Positions 1 through 8,020 of a stretch of DNA of 32,041 nucleotides are shown here, piece by piece. The translations under genes were made by a program, and so were the position numbers. This stretch comes from an uncultured Alphaproteobacteria bacterium (GTDB lineage Bacteria; Pseudomonadota; Alphaproteobacteria; Rs-D84; CACZYB01), in assembly GCA_944392955.1 (NCBI GenBank), contig CALXYK010000014.1:1-32041 (forward strand), written 5' to 3'. Every line of letters starts with the position of its first letter. Positions within the stretch are counted from its first letter, which is position 1. The notes beneath the pieces were generated by a model. It did no database searches, was not told the origin of the DNA, and worked only from the letters and a program-made list of their open reading frames with translations.

Positions 1-36
1 TGAAATACAAACATCTCTATTTATTTTATAAGCCAT
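1..36 (-). CDS. Probable 4Fe-4S ferredoxin, first 12 codons only
   Basis: The reverse strand carries an AAGGAG ribosome-binding site followed after a short A/T spacer by an ATG (complement of 34-36). The reading frame stays open to the window edge and gives MAYKINRDVCIS. This closely resembles the start of small bacterial 2[4Fe-4S] ferredoxins, where the Cys of 'D-x-C-I-S-C-G-x-C' is the first cluster ligand. Only that first Cys is visible, because the rest of the gene lies outside the window. The gene has the same orientation as the Bax-inhibitor-like gene upstream of it and is separated from it by about 80 bp that include a TTTTGTGATA promoter-like element. The identity rests on 12 residues and is tentative. 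Confidence 0.55.
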   Translation of the reverse strand, partial: MAYKINRDVCIS

Positions 37-117
37 TTTAAACTCCTTTTTTCTTTTGACTACAAAACTTTCATAAGTATCACAAAAAATTTTGTATTTT
101 TCAAGTTTTTTTTCCTA

Positions 118-843
118 TTATCTATCCCTTGATATAATTCTTAACATTGCCATAAAACTATTTAAGAAGGATAAATACAAACTTACAGCACAAAATACTG
201 CATATTTATCAGCAAGTTCACCCCTATTACCGATTTGATAATAGATATTTCTGATTTGTTGTACTTCAAATGCAACTAATCCTGTAAATATTATAACAGT
301 TAAGTATGAGAACCAAATTCCTACCCCACCAAAAAATAGGCTAAAAATAGAAACTAAAACTAATCCCCAAACTCCCATCGTTACAATAGCACCCAATTTA
401 AGCAAATCTCTATTGGTTAATAAACCATATAAAGACACGCTTCCGAATAAAATTCCTGTTATTAAAAAGGCCTGGAAAGCATTTGAAACACCTGCAAAAA
501 ATACAAGTAAGGAAACAGAAGCACCTTCTAAGGCTGCTATGGAAAACAAACCTATCTTTGATCCTTTTGATGTGATAGTTCTACTAAAACTCATATACAT
601 TGAAATAAAAAGTGGAGAGATTACCACCAAAAAACCAAGCAAAGAATATCCTACTCCGGTATCGGTAATACGGAAAAAATGTCTAAGGAAACCAGTTCTT
701 AACATAAAATATGTTACCAATGCTGTTAAACCAAGACTTAACATCATATAATTAAAAACCTTGCGGGTATAGGCTTTTAAACCTTCATCCCCTACAACCT
801 TTGCATTGTTAAGTTCTGCGTAGTTAATGTTATTTGTTGTCAT
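118..843 (-). CDS. Bax inhibitor-1 / YccA (UPF0005) family membrane protein
   Basis: A 241-residue polytopic inner-membrane protein with about seven hydrophobic segments between residues 30 and 235, a soluble N-terminus of about 25 residues and a very short basic tail. The pattern FEVQQIRN in the second-last cytoplasmic loop, followed by a last segment beginning about residue 215, is typical of bacterial Bax inhibitor-1 homologues. Family members in bacteria (YccA, YbhL, BsYetJ) are linked to membrane-protein quality control through FtsH or to pH-sensitive calcium leak; which applies here cannot be told. The ATG at 843 is supported by an AAGGAG six bases upstream. A likely promoter (TTGATT-17-TATATA) lies 40-65 bp upstream. 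The length is normal for the family. Confidence 0.9.
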   Translation of the reverse strand: MTTNNINYAELNNAKVVGDEGLKAYTRKVFNYMMLSLGLTALVTYFMLRTGFLRHFFRITDTGVGYSLLGFLVVISPLFISMYMSFSRTITSKGSKIGLFSIAALEGASVSLLVFFAGVSNAFQAFLITGILFGSVSLYGLLTNRDLLKLGAIVTMGVWGLVLVSIFSLFFGGVGIWFSYLTVIIFTGLVAFEVQQIRNIYYQIGNRGELADKYAVFCAVSLYLSFLNSFMAMLRIISRDR

Positions 844-880
844 TATTTACTCCTTGTTTTTTGTTATAGTTAACATTTTA

Positions 881-909
881 TATATAAGAAAATTTTTATT
901 ATAAATCAA
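881..909 (-). promoter_or_regulatory. Sigma-70-type promoter for the Bax-inhibitor-like gene
   Basis: On the reverse strand a -35 box TTGATT (complement of 904-909) is followed after exactly 17 bases by a -10 box TATATA (881-886). Transcription would start near 874, leaving a leader of about 30 bases before the ATG at 843. The same TTGATT -35 box is used by the proposed promoter of the VirB6-like operon. Prediction from consensus only. Confidence 0.45.
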
Positions 910-934
910 GCATAAAAGTCTAACATATTGAAAA

Positions 935-939
935 GAGTC
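935..939. promoter_or_regulatory. GANTC (GAGTC) methylation site upstream of ccrM
   Basis: GAGTC is the only GANTC motif I find in the 200-bp intergenic region between the Bax-inhibitor-like gene and ccrM. GANTC is the target of the CcrM enzyme encoded just downstream, and in Caulobacter methylation of GANTC sites near the ccrM promoter contributes to its timed expression. The site lies about 75 bp upstream of the proposed ccrM -10 box, so direct promoter control is possible but unproven. The motif match is certain; its role is inference. Confidence 0.4.
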
Positions 940-1003
940 TTTTTTTTAAAGTTTAGGTAAAATATTTCCAAAAATTCTTATTTTATACTTTTTTTCAGTG
1001 AAA

Positions 1004-1017
1004 TTTTGTGATATAAT
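1004..1017 (+). promoter_or_regulatory. Extended -10 promoter of ccrM
   Basis: TTTTGTGATATAAT contains a perfect -10 hexamer TATAAT (1012-1017) preceded by TG plus one base (1009-1011), an extended -10 element. The region 17 bases upstream is only a T-run, so no good -35 is visible, which is usual when the -10 is extended. A start near 1024 would leave a leader of about 22 bases before the ATG at 1046. The same TTTTGTGATA string occurs upstream of the lipoprotein gene (23551-23560) and upstream of the ferredoxin gene on the reverse strand. Confidence 0.6.
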
Positions 1018-1045
1018 ATGTACCTAAGAGAGAATGAGGAAGGGA

Positions 1046-2119
1046 ATGACTAATAAATTAGAAGTCAATACTATTATTTTAGGTGATTGCATACAAGAAT
1101 TAAAAAAAATACCATCAAACTCTGTGGATATGGTTTTTGCAGATCCTCCTTATAACTTACAACTTAATAATAGGTTGGTAAGGCCTGATAATACTACCGT
1201 GGACGCTGTTGATGATTATTGGGATAAGTTTGAGAGTATGAGTGCCTATGATGATTTCTCTTTTAAATGGCTTAATGAAGTAAAACGGGTTATGAAAGAT
1301 GATGCTACTATTTGGGTGATTGGATCTTATCATAACATTTTCAGAGTTGGAACCGTTTTGCAAAACCTTGGGTTTTGGATTTTAAATGATATTGTATGGG
1401 TTAAAAATAATCCTATGCCTAATTTTAAGGGGACAAGGTTTACTAATGCTCATGAAACTCTTATTTGGGCTTCTAAATCTTCTAAATCAAAATATACTTT
1501 CAATTACGAAGCGATGAAAGCATTAAACGATGGACTTCAAATGCGTTCTGATTGGAATTTGCCTATTTGCACAGGTAATGAAAGAGTAAAAGATGAAAAT
1601 GGAGAAAAACTTCATTCCACTCAGAAACCTGAATCTTTATTACATCGTGTTATTTTATCTTCTTCTAATGTCGGTGATGTGATTTTAGATCCTTTCTTTG
1701 GAAGTGGAACTACCGGTGCCGTTGCAAAAAAATTAGGTCGTAACTTTATTGGTATAGAACAAGATAAAAAATATGTAGATGGTGCGAAAAAACGAATTGA
1801 TGCAGTAAAGAAAGGAAGTGTCATTGAAACAACTGAAAAGAAAAAACTTGTTCGTGTACCTTTTGGAAATTTAATAGAATATGGAATTTTGAATCCTGGT
1901 GATGTTTTAACTGATGAAAAAGGAAAGTTTAAAGCAAAAATACTTGCTGATGGAAGTATAAAGTCTAACAATATACATGGATCTATACACCAAGTTGCCG
2001 CACAACTACAAAACTTTCCGTCATGTAATGGTTGGAAGTTTTGGTATGTAGATAACAAAGATAAAAAGTTAATAGATGATTTAAGACAAAATTTCATTAG
2101 CAAAATGAATTTGCAATAA
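1046..2119 (+). CDS. ccrM: CcrM-type adenine-N6 DNA methyltransferase (GANTC)
   Basis: A 357-residue methyltransferase that closely follows Caulobacter CcrM from memory: DPPYNLQL (residues 33-40, motif IV, amino-methylation site), an [11 protein letters not shown]-like stretch, [28 protein letters not shown], then the SAM-binding [12 protein letters not shown]. Motif IV precedes the SAM motif, which is the beta-class order. The C-terminal about 100 residues ([12 protein letters not shown] ... GSIHQVAAQ ... CNGWKFWY) form the CcrM-specific extension (RAMA domain) needed for DNA recognition. CcrM methylates adenine in GANTC and times gene expression with replication in many alphaproteobacteria. 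I chose the second ATG (1046) because GAGGA sits five bases upstream; an in-frame ATG at 1034 would add four residues. It converges on the dipeptidase gene eight bases downstream. Confidence 0.96.
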   Translation: MTNKLEVNTIILGDCIQELKKIPSNSVDMVFADPPYNLQLNNRLVRPDNTTVDAVDDYWDKFESMSAYDDFSFKWLNEVKRVMKDDATIWVIGSYHNIFRVGTVLQNLGFWILNDIVWVKNNPMPNFKGTRFTNAHETLIWASKSSKSKYTFNYEAMKALNDGLQMRSDWNLPICTGNERVKDENGEKLHSTQKPESLLHRVILSSSNVGDVILDPFFGSGTTGAVAKKLGRNFIGIEQDKKYVDGAKKRIDAVKKGSVIETTEKKKLVRVPFGNLIEYGILNPGDVLTDEKGKFKAKILADGSIKSNNIHGSIHQVAAQLQNFPSCNGWKFWYVDNKDKKLIDDLRQNFISKMNLQ

Positions 2120-2127
2120 ATCTTTAT

Positions 2128-2838
2128 TTACTCTTTATTATTATAACAAACAGATCCCTTTGTATCACAAACACGAATTAGTGGATATTTTGAAGTGTCG
2201 CCTTTCTTTTGGTAATGCCACCATTCGTTTTTTATACTTCTTAACCCTGCTTGTTCCATAAGACTTTTTAATAATGCCCTATTATCGCATTTATACTGCT
2301 CTTCTGGTTTACATTTATAACTATGTGATGAAGCCTCAACAAAATGATCCATTCCTGTTGCAAATTCCAATTTTTTACCATTCATATCTGCAAGACCTAT
2401 ATCAACTGCTAATCCTTTTGAATGAAGGGATCCACTTTTGTTTGGATTTGCTAAAAACTTTGGATTTGGGTTTAGGTTCCACATATAAATCTGTGCTTCG
2501 TGTGGACGAAAACAATCAAACATTACAGCCTTTAAATTATGTTTTTTTAATAAACCTTCTAATGCTAACATATTTGCGTAAATATCCTTGTGCACATAAC
2601 ATTCTGTGATTCCAAATTTATCATAAAAAGGATGTTTTAAAAAATTATCAGCCTTGTTATACGACAAATCATTTATAAAATATGGACTGGAAAGTTTTTT
2701 TAATGGGAAATTACTTTCAAAAAAATCCTTGGAAACCTTTTGTTCTGGATTATCATTAGATGATTTGGAATTTTTCATACTAAGTCCATAAAATATGAAC
2801 ACAAATACTATAAATGATAAAATAAATGTTTTTTTCAT
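2128..2838 (-). CDS. Membrane-anchored or exported VanX-type D-alanyl-D-alanine dipeptidase (peptidase M15D)
   Basis: 236 residues. Residues 1-20 form a hydrophobic signal anchor after MKK, so the catalytic domain should be periplasmic. The zinc site is complete: SLHSKGLAVD (S137, H139, G142, A144, D146) and EWWH (E205-H208) match the VanX/DdpX pattern SxHxxGxAxD plus ExxH. DCFRPHEAQ (R111) supplies the substrate-positioning arginine, and FATGMDHF is also family-typical. The enzyme would split D-Ala-D-Ala or other short peptides released from peptidoglycan. VanX itself is cytoplasmic and about 200 residues, so the N-terminal anchor is a difference. The gene is divergent from a D-lactate-dehydrogenase-type gene with 83 bp between them. 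There is no D-Ala-D-Lac ligase in the window, so I do not call it a vancomycin-resistance gene. Confidence 0.88.
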   Translation of the reverse strand: MKKTFILSFIVFVFIFYGLSMKNSKSSNDNPEQKVSKDFFESNFPLKKLSSPYFINDLSYNKADNFLKHPFYDKFGITECYVHKDIYANMLALEGLLKKHNLKAVMFDCFRPHEAQIYMWNLNPNPKFLANPNKSGSLHSKGLAVDIGLADMNGKKLEFATGMDHFVEASSHSYKCKPEEQYKCDNRALLKSLMEQAGLRSIKNEWWHYQKKGDTSKYPLIRVCDTKGSVCYNNKE

Positions 2839-2850
2839 TATATTTTCCTA

Positions 2851-2879
2851 TTGTTTATCTATAAAAAAAAGAATATAAT
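2851..2879 (+). promoter_or_regulatory. Promoter of the D-2-hydroxyacid dehydrogenase gene
   Basis: TTGTTT (2851-2856) and TATAAT (2874-2879) are spaced by 17 bases, a good sigma-70-type promoter. Transcription would begin near 2886, about 36 bases before the ATG at 2922, which has AAGGAG upstream. The promoter is framed by the two arms of a 9-bp inverted repeat, one overlapping the -35 box and one overlapping the start point. Confidence 0.6.
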
Positions 2880-2891
2880 ATCATAGATAAA
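2854..2891. repeat. Perfect 9-bp inverted repeat framing the dehydrogenase promoter; candidate operator
   Basis: TTTATCTAT (2854-2862) and its exact complement ATAGATAAA (2883-2891) are separated by 20 bases. The arm centres are 29 bp apart, close to three helical turns, so both would face the same side of the DNA. The left arm overlaps the -35 box and the right arm overlaps the expected transcription start, the usual arrangement for a repressor that occupies two sites. It also lies upstream of the divergent dipeptidase gene and might regulate both. No repressor gene is evident nearby. A chance match is possible in AT-rich DNA. Confidence 0.4.
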
Positions 2892-2921
2892 AAAACAAGA
2901 AAAATATAAAAGGAGATAAAA

Positions 2922-3938
2922 ATGCAAATACTTTTCTGTGATGTTGATGAAATAACAAAAAAATATCTTGAAAACCATCCTGCACCTGATGGGGTGGAAT
3001 ATGTTTTATTTGAAAAAAGCCTTAATGATATGGGGGATGACGAACTACAAAAATATTATGATTCAGTAGATATTATATCTACATTCGTTTATTCACGATT
3101 AACCGCAGAAGTATTAAGTAAATTTAAAAAACTTAAACTGATTTCTACCCGTTCAACTGGATATAATAATGTTGATCTTGATTATTGTAAACAACACAAT
3201 GTAAAAGTTATAAATGTTGTTGGATATGGGGAAATAACTGTTGCTGAATTTGCAATAGGTGTTTTATTAAATCTAACAAGGAAAATTAGAACTTCTCAAA
3301 GAAAACTTAAACATGGAATTGTTAATGTTGATGAAGATATTGGTGTTGATTTATTTGGTAAAACAGTTGGTGTAATAGGAACTGGTGCTATTGGTAGACA
3401 TTTTGCAAGATTGGCAAAATCTTTTGGTTGTAAAGTTCTTGCCTATGATTTATATCCTAATCAAACATTGATTGACGAAGGTGTTTGCGAATATACTGAT
3501 TTGGAAAATATTTATGCAAAATCTGATATAATAAGTTTGCATTGTCCTGCAACAAAAGAAAATTATCATATGATAAATAAAGATACTATCGCAAAAATGA
3601 AAGATGGTGTATATATTATAAATACTGCAAGAGGTGATTTGATTGATACCATTGCATTATACAATGCCCTTGTATCAAATAAAGTTGCAGGTGCAGGTCT
3701 TGATGTGCTTGAATACGAAGATATAATGTTAAAAAATAATGTTGAAACTGCGGTTGAAAAAGATAAAGAATTTATATTATATTCTCTTGTAAATCAAAAA
3801 ATGCTTCAATTGGAAAATGCAATTATTACTCCTCATATTGGATTTAATTCTGTTGATGCAGTAATAAGAATTTTGGATACAAGCATGAATAATGTAAATT
3901 TATTTATTCAAGGCAAAGAAGCAAAATACATTGTATAA
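2922..3938 (+). CDS. D-2-hydroxyacid dehydrogenase, probably D-lactate dehydrogenase
   Basis: 338 residues, the usual length for NAD-dependent D-lactate dehydrogenases (LdhA/VanH group). The Rossmann motif GTGAIG is at 153-158 with an acidic D176 after the second strand, fitting NAD. The catalytic triad of the family is present: R237 (NTARGDLID), E264 (LDVLE) and H305 (TPHIGFN). STRSTGYNNVD (75-85) in the substrate domain is typical of D-lactate dehydrogenases. It would reduce pyruvate to D-lactate in the cytosol, regenerating NAD during fermentation. AAGGAG precedes the ATG. The divergent neighbour is a D,D-dipeptidase, a pairing reminiscent of vanH/vanX but without the ligase. Specificity for pyruvate rather than another 2-keto acid is not proven. 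Confidence 0.88.
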   Translation: MQILFCDVDEITKKYLENHPAPDGVEYVLFEKSLNDMGDDELQKYYDSVDIISTFVYSRLTAEVLSKFKKLKLISTRSTGYNNVDLDYCKQHNVKVINVVGYGEITVAEFAIGVLLNLTRKIRTSQRKLKHGIVNVDEDIGVDLFGKTVGVIGTGAIGRHFARLAKSFGCKVLAYDLYPNQTLIDEGVCEYTDLENIYAKSDIISLHCPATKENYHMINKDTIAKMKDGVYIINTARGDLIDTIALYNALVSNKVAGAGLDVLEYEDIMLKNNVETAVEKDKEFILYSLVNQKMLQLENAIITPHIGFNSVDAVIRILDTSMNNVNLFIQGKEAKYIV

Positions 3939-3954
3939 TATATAATCTTTTGAA

Positions 3955-3988
3955 TATAAAAAATCCTACACAAAGTAGGATTTTTTTT
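3955..3988. terminator. Bidirectional rho-independent terminator
   Basis: A stem AAATCCTAC (3961-3969) / GTAGGATTT (3975-3983) closes a five-base loop ACAAA. It is preceded by an A-run and followed by a T-run to 3988, so it can act in both directions. On the plus strand it ends the dehydrogenase transcript. On the minus strand it ends the VirB6 operon, whose last stop codon (complement of 3987-3989) overlaps the T-run. Confidence 0.88.
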
Positions 3989-6488
3989 ATAACTTTTTAT
4001 TTGGATTTATTCTACCTCTACCCCTTCGTTTATTTTTCTTCCACTTGGCTATTTCATCTTCTACAATATCTTCCATTTCTATTGCATTTTTTTCTGAAAT
4101 CTCAGAAAGTTCATTTTTCAATTTTCTGACTTTCCTTCTTAACATTGCTAAGCGTAAAGGTGAACTATTCATATCTATTGAATCTATTTCTGAATTTAGT
4201 TTATCTAACTCATCTTTTTTAATTGAAAGTATGACAGATTTTGCATCTATTTTAGCTGTACCAAAGTTTTTATTTAGTTTTTCAGATAATTTTCTTTCCT
4301 GATATAATTTTTCTAATTTATCCTTTCTTGCCTTTATATCACCTGCAATTTCACCTTCCATTTTATTAAACAAAGTTTTGTTTTCTGCTTTTTGTATAGT
4401 TCTTCCTTTTTCAACATGTTCTTTTAAATCCTTTTTAGTTTTTCGTGGAAGTTTATTTATTTGCTTTAACAACTTTTCCTTCATATATTCTTCCTTCATA
4501 ACTTCCATAGGTGTTGAAGCTGTTGATGTAGTATCTTTTGTTGTTAGAGGGAATAATATTTTTAAATCCTTTTGTATTACATCAGAAATACGTGAGATGG
4601 TTTCATCTGTATATATATTATCCATTTCCTTAGGAGTTGTCGTTAATAAAATATCTTCTATTTTTTCTTTTTCGGTTAAAGGAAGTTCCTTATACTCCTT
4701 ATAGTGAGATAATTTTTCAGATACAAATTCATGTTCTTGTTTCTTTAAATCTGAGATTTGATAATTTAATTCTACTTGCTCAATTGGTTGTGGACCATTA
4801 TCAAACATAGAAGAAGCAATTTCTTTTTCGTGATTTTTATTTGCAATATATTCTTCTTTTGTTTGTGGACCAATAGGTGTTTTAGAAGTATCTTCTTTTT
4901 GTTTTTCATATTCTTGGACTAAAAATTCTGGTGGAAGATCTGATACATCCTTTGCATCATTATTTTGAGGTTCTTTTAACTTATTTAAATTTTTCTTAAC
5001 TTCATCAAGTTTATTATATAAATTAACTTCTCTTTGTGCACCATTTTTAATATAGTTAATAGTGCTCATTGTAATTTTTTTAAGACCTTTGAATATATTA
5101 TCATTTTTCAATCCACTATATATAGAATCTGAAAAACTATCGGCCATAGAGATGCTTTCTCCTAATAACATCCATGATACAAGAGTTGCAAACAATATTG
5201 CTATAAATAATCCCATATTATTTAAAAATAAATTCAAAGTTCCAAGTGCATTGTCATTCAACCCCGTCCATTGAACTAAATTTTGTCCTAGGGTTTGTTT
5301 TTTATTTAGGTAATCAAATAAAGAGGATACAGAATATTGGGTATCAAATGTATTAGTTAGTAATTCTGTTAATAGAAATACTGATATACTTATAGATACG
5401 GCTAAAAAAGCCAATCTTACTGCACATCTTAAAATTCCCCAAAATAACTTCTCGGACAATTTGCTTCGTAAATTCACCATATCACTACTTGAAAAAGCCC
5501 AGGAGCCTATTGTTATAGGCATCATGACTCCGACCATAGCAAGTTGAATTATTATATCTATTATCAATGTAATATATGTAAATGCGACATATAGAAATGG
5601 TAGTGCTATGCCAACTCCTAAAACTACAACTAAAAAGTTCATAGCCCATCCAAACCATAAAAACCCCTGGAATAAAAAGATTGCAATGTTAACTGCCCAA
5701 AATGCTATAACATTTGGGATAAACGAAGTAAGGTTTTGTAGTTTTTCAGTTCCTAAACTTATTGCCCTGTTTTCTGCGATGCCTAATAGTCCAGTAGTTG
5801 CAATTTTGAACCCCAAATTTATTCCTGTATTATATGTATTGGAATATTCCCGTGTTATACATATTAAATTTTTAATAGTATTTGTATTAGTTTCATCTTC
5901 TGGATTGATAGAGTTAGCCCGAAGCATTTGTGATATATTTTCTGATAATTGTATATCATCACAATTAAATTTTGGTAGTGTATTTTCTGATAAATTAGAA
6001 AGTTTATTTTCAGTTTGCATCACACTATTTTCATTTCTGGTTTCTATCAAAATCCATTTTGCAAAACCAGAACCAAGATTCATTATTGGATCTATTGTAT
6101 AATGAAATATCTCATTTGCAGGAACTTTTGACAACATAGTTAATACGAAAAGTATTGTAAATAATTTAACAAAAATTCCCTTTAATAATTCATAAACATC
6201 ACCTTCCTGCTTTTTTATAACATTGTTCCAAATAAGCCATAAAAACCAAACTCCTAAACCAACTAATACAAGAGTATAACTGATAGAACTTAATATATCA
6301 TACATTTTATATACAAAATTAAATGTATAGGTATATATCCCTTCTACTAAATTACATTCCCAACATTCGCTACCATCTCTTATTGTAGAGGTGATAGTGT
6401 TATCAACCCCTGCATTTCTTATTTCCTGAGCATAAAGAGGAAATGCAAAGGTAAAACAAAACAACAATGTAAATAGTATTCTTTTCAT
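3987..6488 (-). CDS. VirB6/TrbL-like T4SS inner-membrane protein with long charged tail (fifth of five)
   Basis: 833 residues, last gene of the operon. An export signal covers residues 1-20 (cut expected after LYA). CWEC (C42, C45) precedes the first membrane segment (about 67-88); a second follows near 108-122. A periplasmic loop carries C176 and C210. A block of membrane segments (about 255-440) contains the VirB6-typical LPFLYVAFTYITLIID stretch and ends with LLGESISMADSF. Residues 450-833 are a highly charged, Lys/Glu-rich, probably coiled-coil tail ending in basic KKNKRRGRGR, expected in the cytoplasm. VirB6 proteins form the inner-membrane pore of T4SSs; classic ones have about 300 residues, so this resembles the extended Rickettsiales VirB6 proteins. 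The ATG overlaps the stop of the preceding gene (TAATG). The tail could bind nucleic acid or a partner; that is inference. Confidence 0.8.
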   Translation of the reverse strand: MKRILFTLLFCFTFAFPLYAQEIRNAGVDNTITSTIRDGSECWECNLVEGIYTYTFNFVYKMYDILSSISYTLVLVGLGVWFLWLIWNNVIKKQEGDVYELLKGIFVKLFTILFVLTMLSKVPANEIFHYTIDPIMNLGSGFAKWILIETRNENSVMQTENKLSNLSENTLPKFNCDDIQLSENISQMLRANSINPEDETNTNTIKNLICITREYSNTYNTGINLGFKIATTGLLGIAENRAISLGTEKLQNLTSFIPNVIAFWAVNIAIFLFQGFLWFGWAMNFLVVVLGVGIALPFLYVAFTYITLIIDIIIQLAMVGVMMPITIGSWAFSSSDMVNLRSKLSEKLFWGILRCAVRLAFLAVSISISVFLLTELLTNTFDTQYSVSSLFDYLNKKQTLGQNLVQWTGLNDNALGTLNLFLNNMGLFIAILFATLVSWMLLGESISMADSFSDSIYSGLKNDNIFKGLKKITMSTINYIKNGAQREVNLYNKLDEVKKNLNKLKEPQNNDAKDVSDLPPEFLVQEYEKQKEDTSKTPIGPQTKEEYIANKNHEKEIASSMFDNGPQPIEQVELNYQISDLKKQEHEFVSEKLSHYKEYKELPLTEKEKIEDILLTTTPKEMDNIYTDETISRISDVIQKDLKILFPLTTKDTTSTASTPMEVMKEEYMKEKLLKQINKLPRKTKKDLKEHVEKGRTIQKAENKTLFNKMEGEIAGDIKARKDKLEKLYQERKLSEKLNKNFGTAKIDAKSVILSIKKDELDKLNSEIDSIDMNSSPLRLAMLRRKVRKLKNELSEISEKNAIEMEDIVEDEIAKWKKNKRRGRGRINPNKKL

Positions 6489-8020
6489 TATGAAATATCC
6501 TTTGCCTCATTTTTAGTTTTATTTTCGTCCTTGGCCAATTCCTCGTCCATTAACTTTTTTATTTTTTTATCTTCTAAGAATTTATATTGTTCTCTTTTTA
6601 CCGTAGATGTTGTCCATTTCCAAAAACTTGTTAGTAATGACTTTCCGTATTTACCAACTTCAAACATATAACCACTTATTAACTTGGAATATGTTTTAAC
6701 ATTTCCCATAATCATAAGGGATAAAAGTCCAAATGTAAACATTGGAAGAAAGCTTCCGCCCGGATTACTTATACTTGGGATTTTAAAATCTATACCTATT
6801 CTTGCTAAACAAGTTTGTATTTGTGAAACGTTTCCACCCGCAGAATTGAAACATGCCCTGAAACCTTCGTTCTTCATAATATTAGCAGTCTGACTTGACA
6901 CCATATCTGTATAAATAAAATCAGGGAATAAATATGTAAAGTTATCAAGAGGACCAGGATAATACATATCTGCGATATAAACAAAAGATGAGTATAATAT
7001 GCCTAAAAATATGCTATACATTATAATATAAAAACTCATACCGAACAAAGAACTAATCCCTTTTGATGAAAAACTTTTAGTCCTGTCGTATGCATATCCA
7101 CCTATCATCAATGGTATAAAAGATATTAAAATACCCATAGTGAACACTATATCTATTAACATAAATGGTATTGTTAAATACATTAAAAAGAAAATTGCAA
7201 CTATGGCCATGCCGGCAACTATATCAGGTAAGTATTTTGCATTACCCATTGGATTTTCCATAAAGTTTCGCCATGACATTCCTATCATATTAGAACCTGC
7301 TGTCATAGAACTTAGAAAAACAGTATTAACAGAATTCATTAAACATAACATATCATTTTTTAATTCTTCTGTAATAATACCACCTACTTCGCTTTTGGGA
7401 TAATATAACTTATCACATACATTCACCTTTAATGTTTCTGTCCCTATACCTATACCCATTTTTAAAATAGGGACTGCTGTATTTTCAAAAATGGTATTCG
7501 CCATATTTGTTATGTATTGTTCATTTTTATTTTTATCAGTGGTGGAAAATAAGGCACCCCCAATTACTCCTATAACTATAACTTTTTTTGCAATATCACG
7601 AAGCATTGAAGATACATCTGATTTTTGATCCTTTATCAAATTATCATACATATACATCAATAGCCAAACCGCAAATCCCATAATTATTAGTGTCCAAGCA
7701 ATATCTGCGATATATATGTATAACTTTAACCCCATCAAACTCATTAAATCAAAACATTTTGCAAAAAGGCTACAACTCCAACAAGTATTAAAATCAACTG
7801 CACTAAATTTACCATCTATGACTTCTGAGCCATTCATACTTGCCCACCATGTTTCAAATGACGTTCCAATAGTCCAATCACCACTTGCTAGGCTTCCTGC
7901 TATGGCAAAAGCAATAAGGGCCCCTAATCCCAAAACGACAGAGGATAACATTACCTTTAAACTGGCAAAGAAAAACCTAAATATATTTCCAAATTTTTTT
8001 CTTACAAAATCATTAAACAT
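6488..8020 (-). CDS. VirB6/TrbL-like T4SS inner-membrane protein (fourth of five)
   Basis: 510 residues, the shortest and most canonical of the five. Residues 22-45 form an N-terminal membrane segment, followed by an exported stretch of about 35 residues and CWSC (C80, C83). Two membrane segments (about 105-125 and 147-160) precede a periplasmic loop with C202 and C226. Further segments lie at about 270-365, with TIPFMLIDIVFTMGILISF typical of VirB6, and a last one near 425-440. A Lys-rich cytoplasmic tail of about 60 residues follows. GGAGG six bases upstream supports the ATG at 8020, which overlaps the preceding stop codon by eight bases. Predicted role: part of the T4SS inner-membrane channel. 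Confidence 0.82.
   Translation of the reverse strand: MFNDFVRKKFGNIFRFFFASLKVMLSSVVLGLGALIAFAIAGSLASGDWTIGTSFETWWASMNGSEVIDGKFSAVDFNTCWSCSLFAKCFDLMSLMGLKLYIYIADIAWTLIIMGFAVWLLMYMYDNLIKDQKSDVSSMLRDIAKKVIVIGVIGGALFSTTDKNKNEQYITNMANTIFENTAVPILKMGIGIGTETLKVNVCDKLYYPKSEVGGIITEELKNDMLCLMNSVNTVFLSSMTAGSNMIGMSWRNFMENPMGNAKYLPDIVAGMAIVAIFFLMYLTIPFMLIDIVFTMGILISFIPLMIGGYAYDRTKSFSSKGISSLFGMSFYIIMYSIFLGILYSSFVYIADMYYPGPLDNFTYLFPDFIYTDMVSSQTANIMKNEGFRACFNSAGGNVSQIQTCLARIGIDFKIPSISNPGGSFLPMFTFGLLSLMIMGNVKTYSKLISGYMFEVGKYGKSLLTSFWKWTTSTVKREQYKFLEDKKIKKLMDEELAKDENKTKNEAKDIS

Noticed and set aside
82-95. Palindrome ACAAAAAATTTTGT as terminator or operator
   Set aside because: Only two bases are left for a loop and the stem is almost all A/T; in this AT-rich DNA it is expected by chance.
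413-751. Open frame of 112 codons on the plus strand
   Set aside because: It lies inside the Bax-inhibitor-like gene on the opposite strand, is Lys/Pro-rich without recognisable features and has no ribosome-binding site; similar frames opposite ccrM, the VirB6 genes, AsmA and the barrel genes were dropped for the same reason.
2128-3938. A vancomycin-resistance (vanHAX) locus
   Set aside because: The D-Ala-D-Lac ligase and VanRS-type regulators are missing, the dipeptidase is exported, and the two genes are divergent rather than in an operon.
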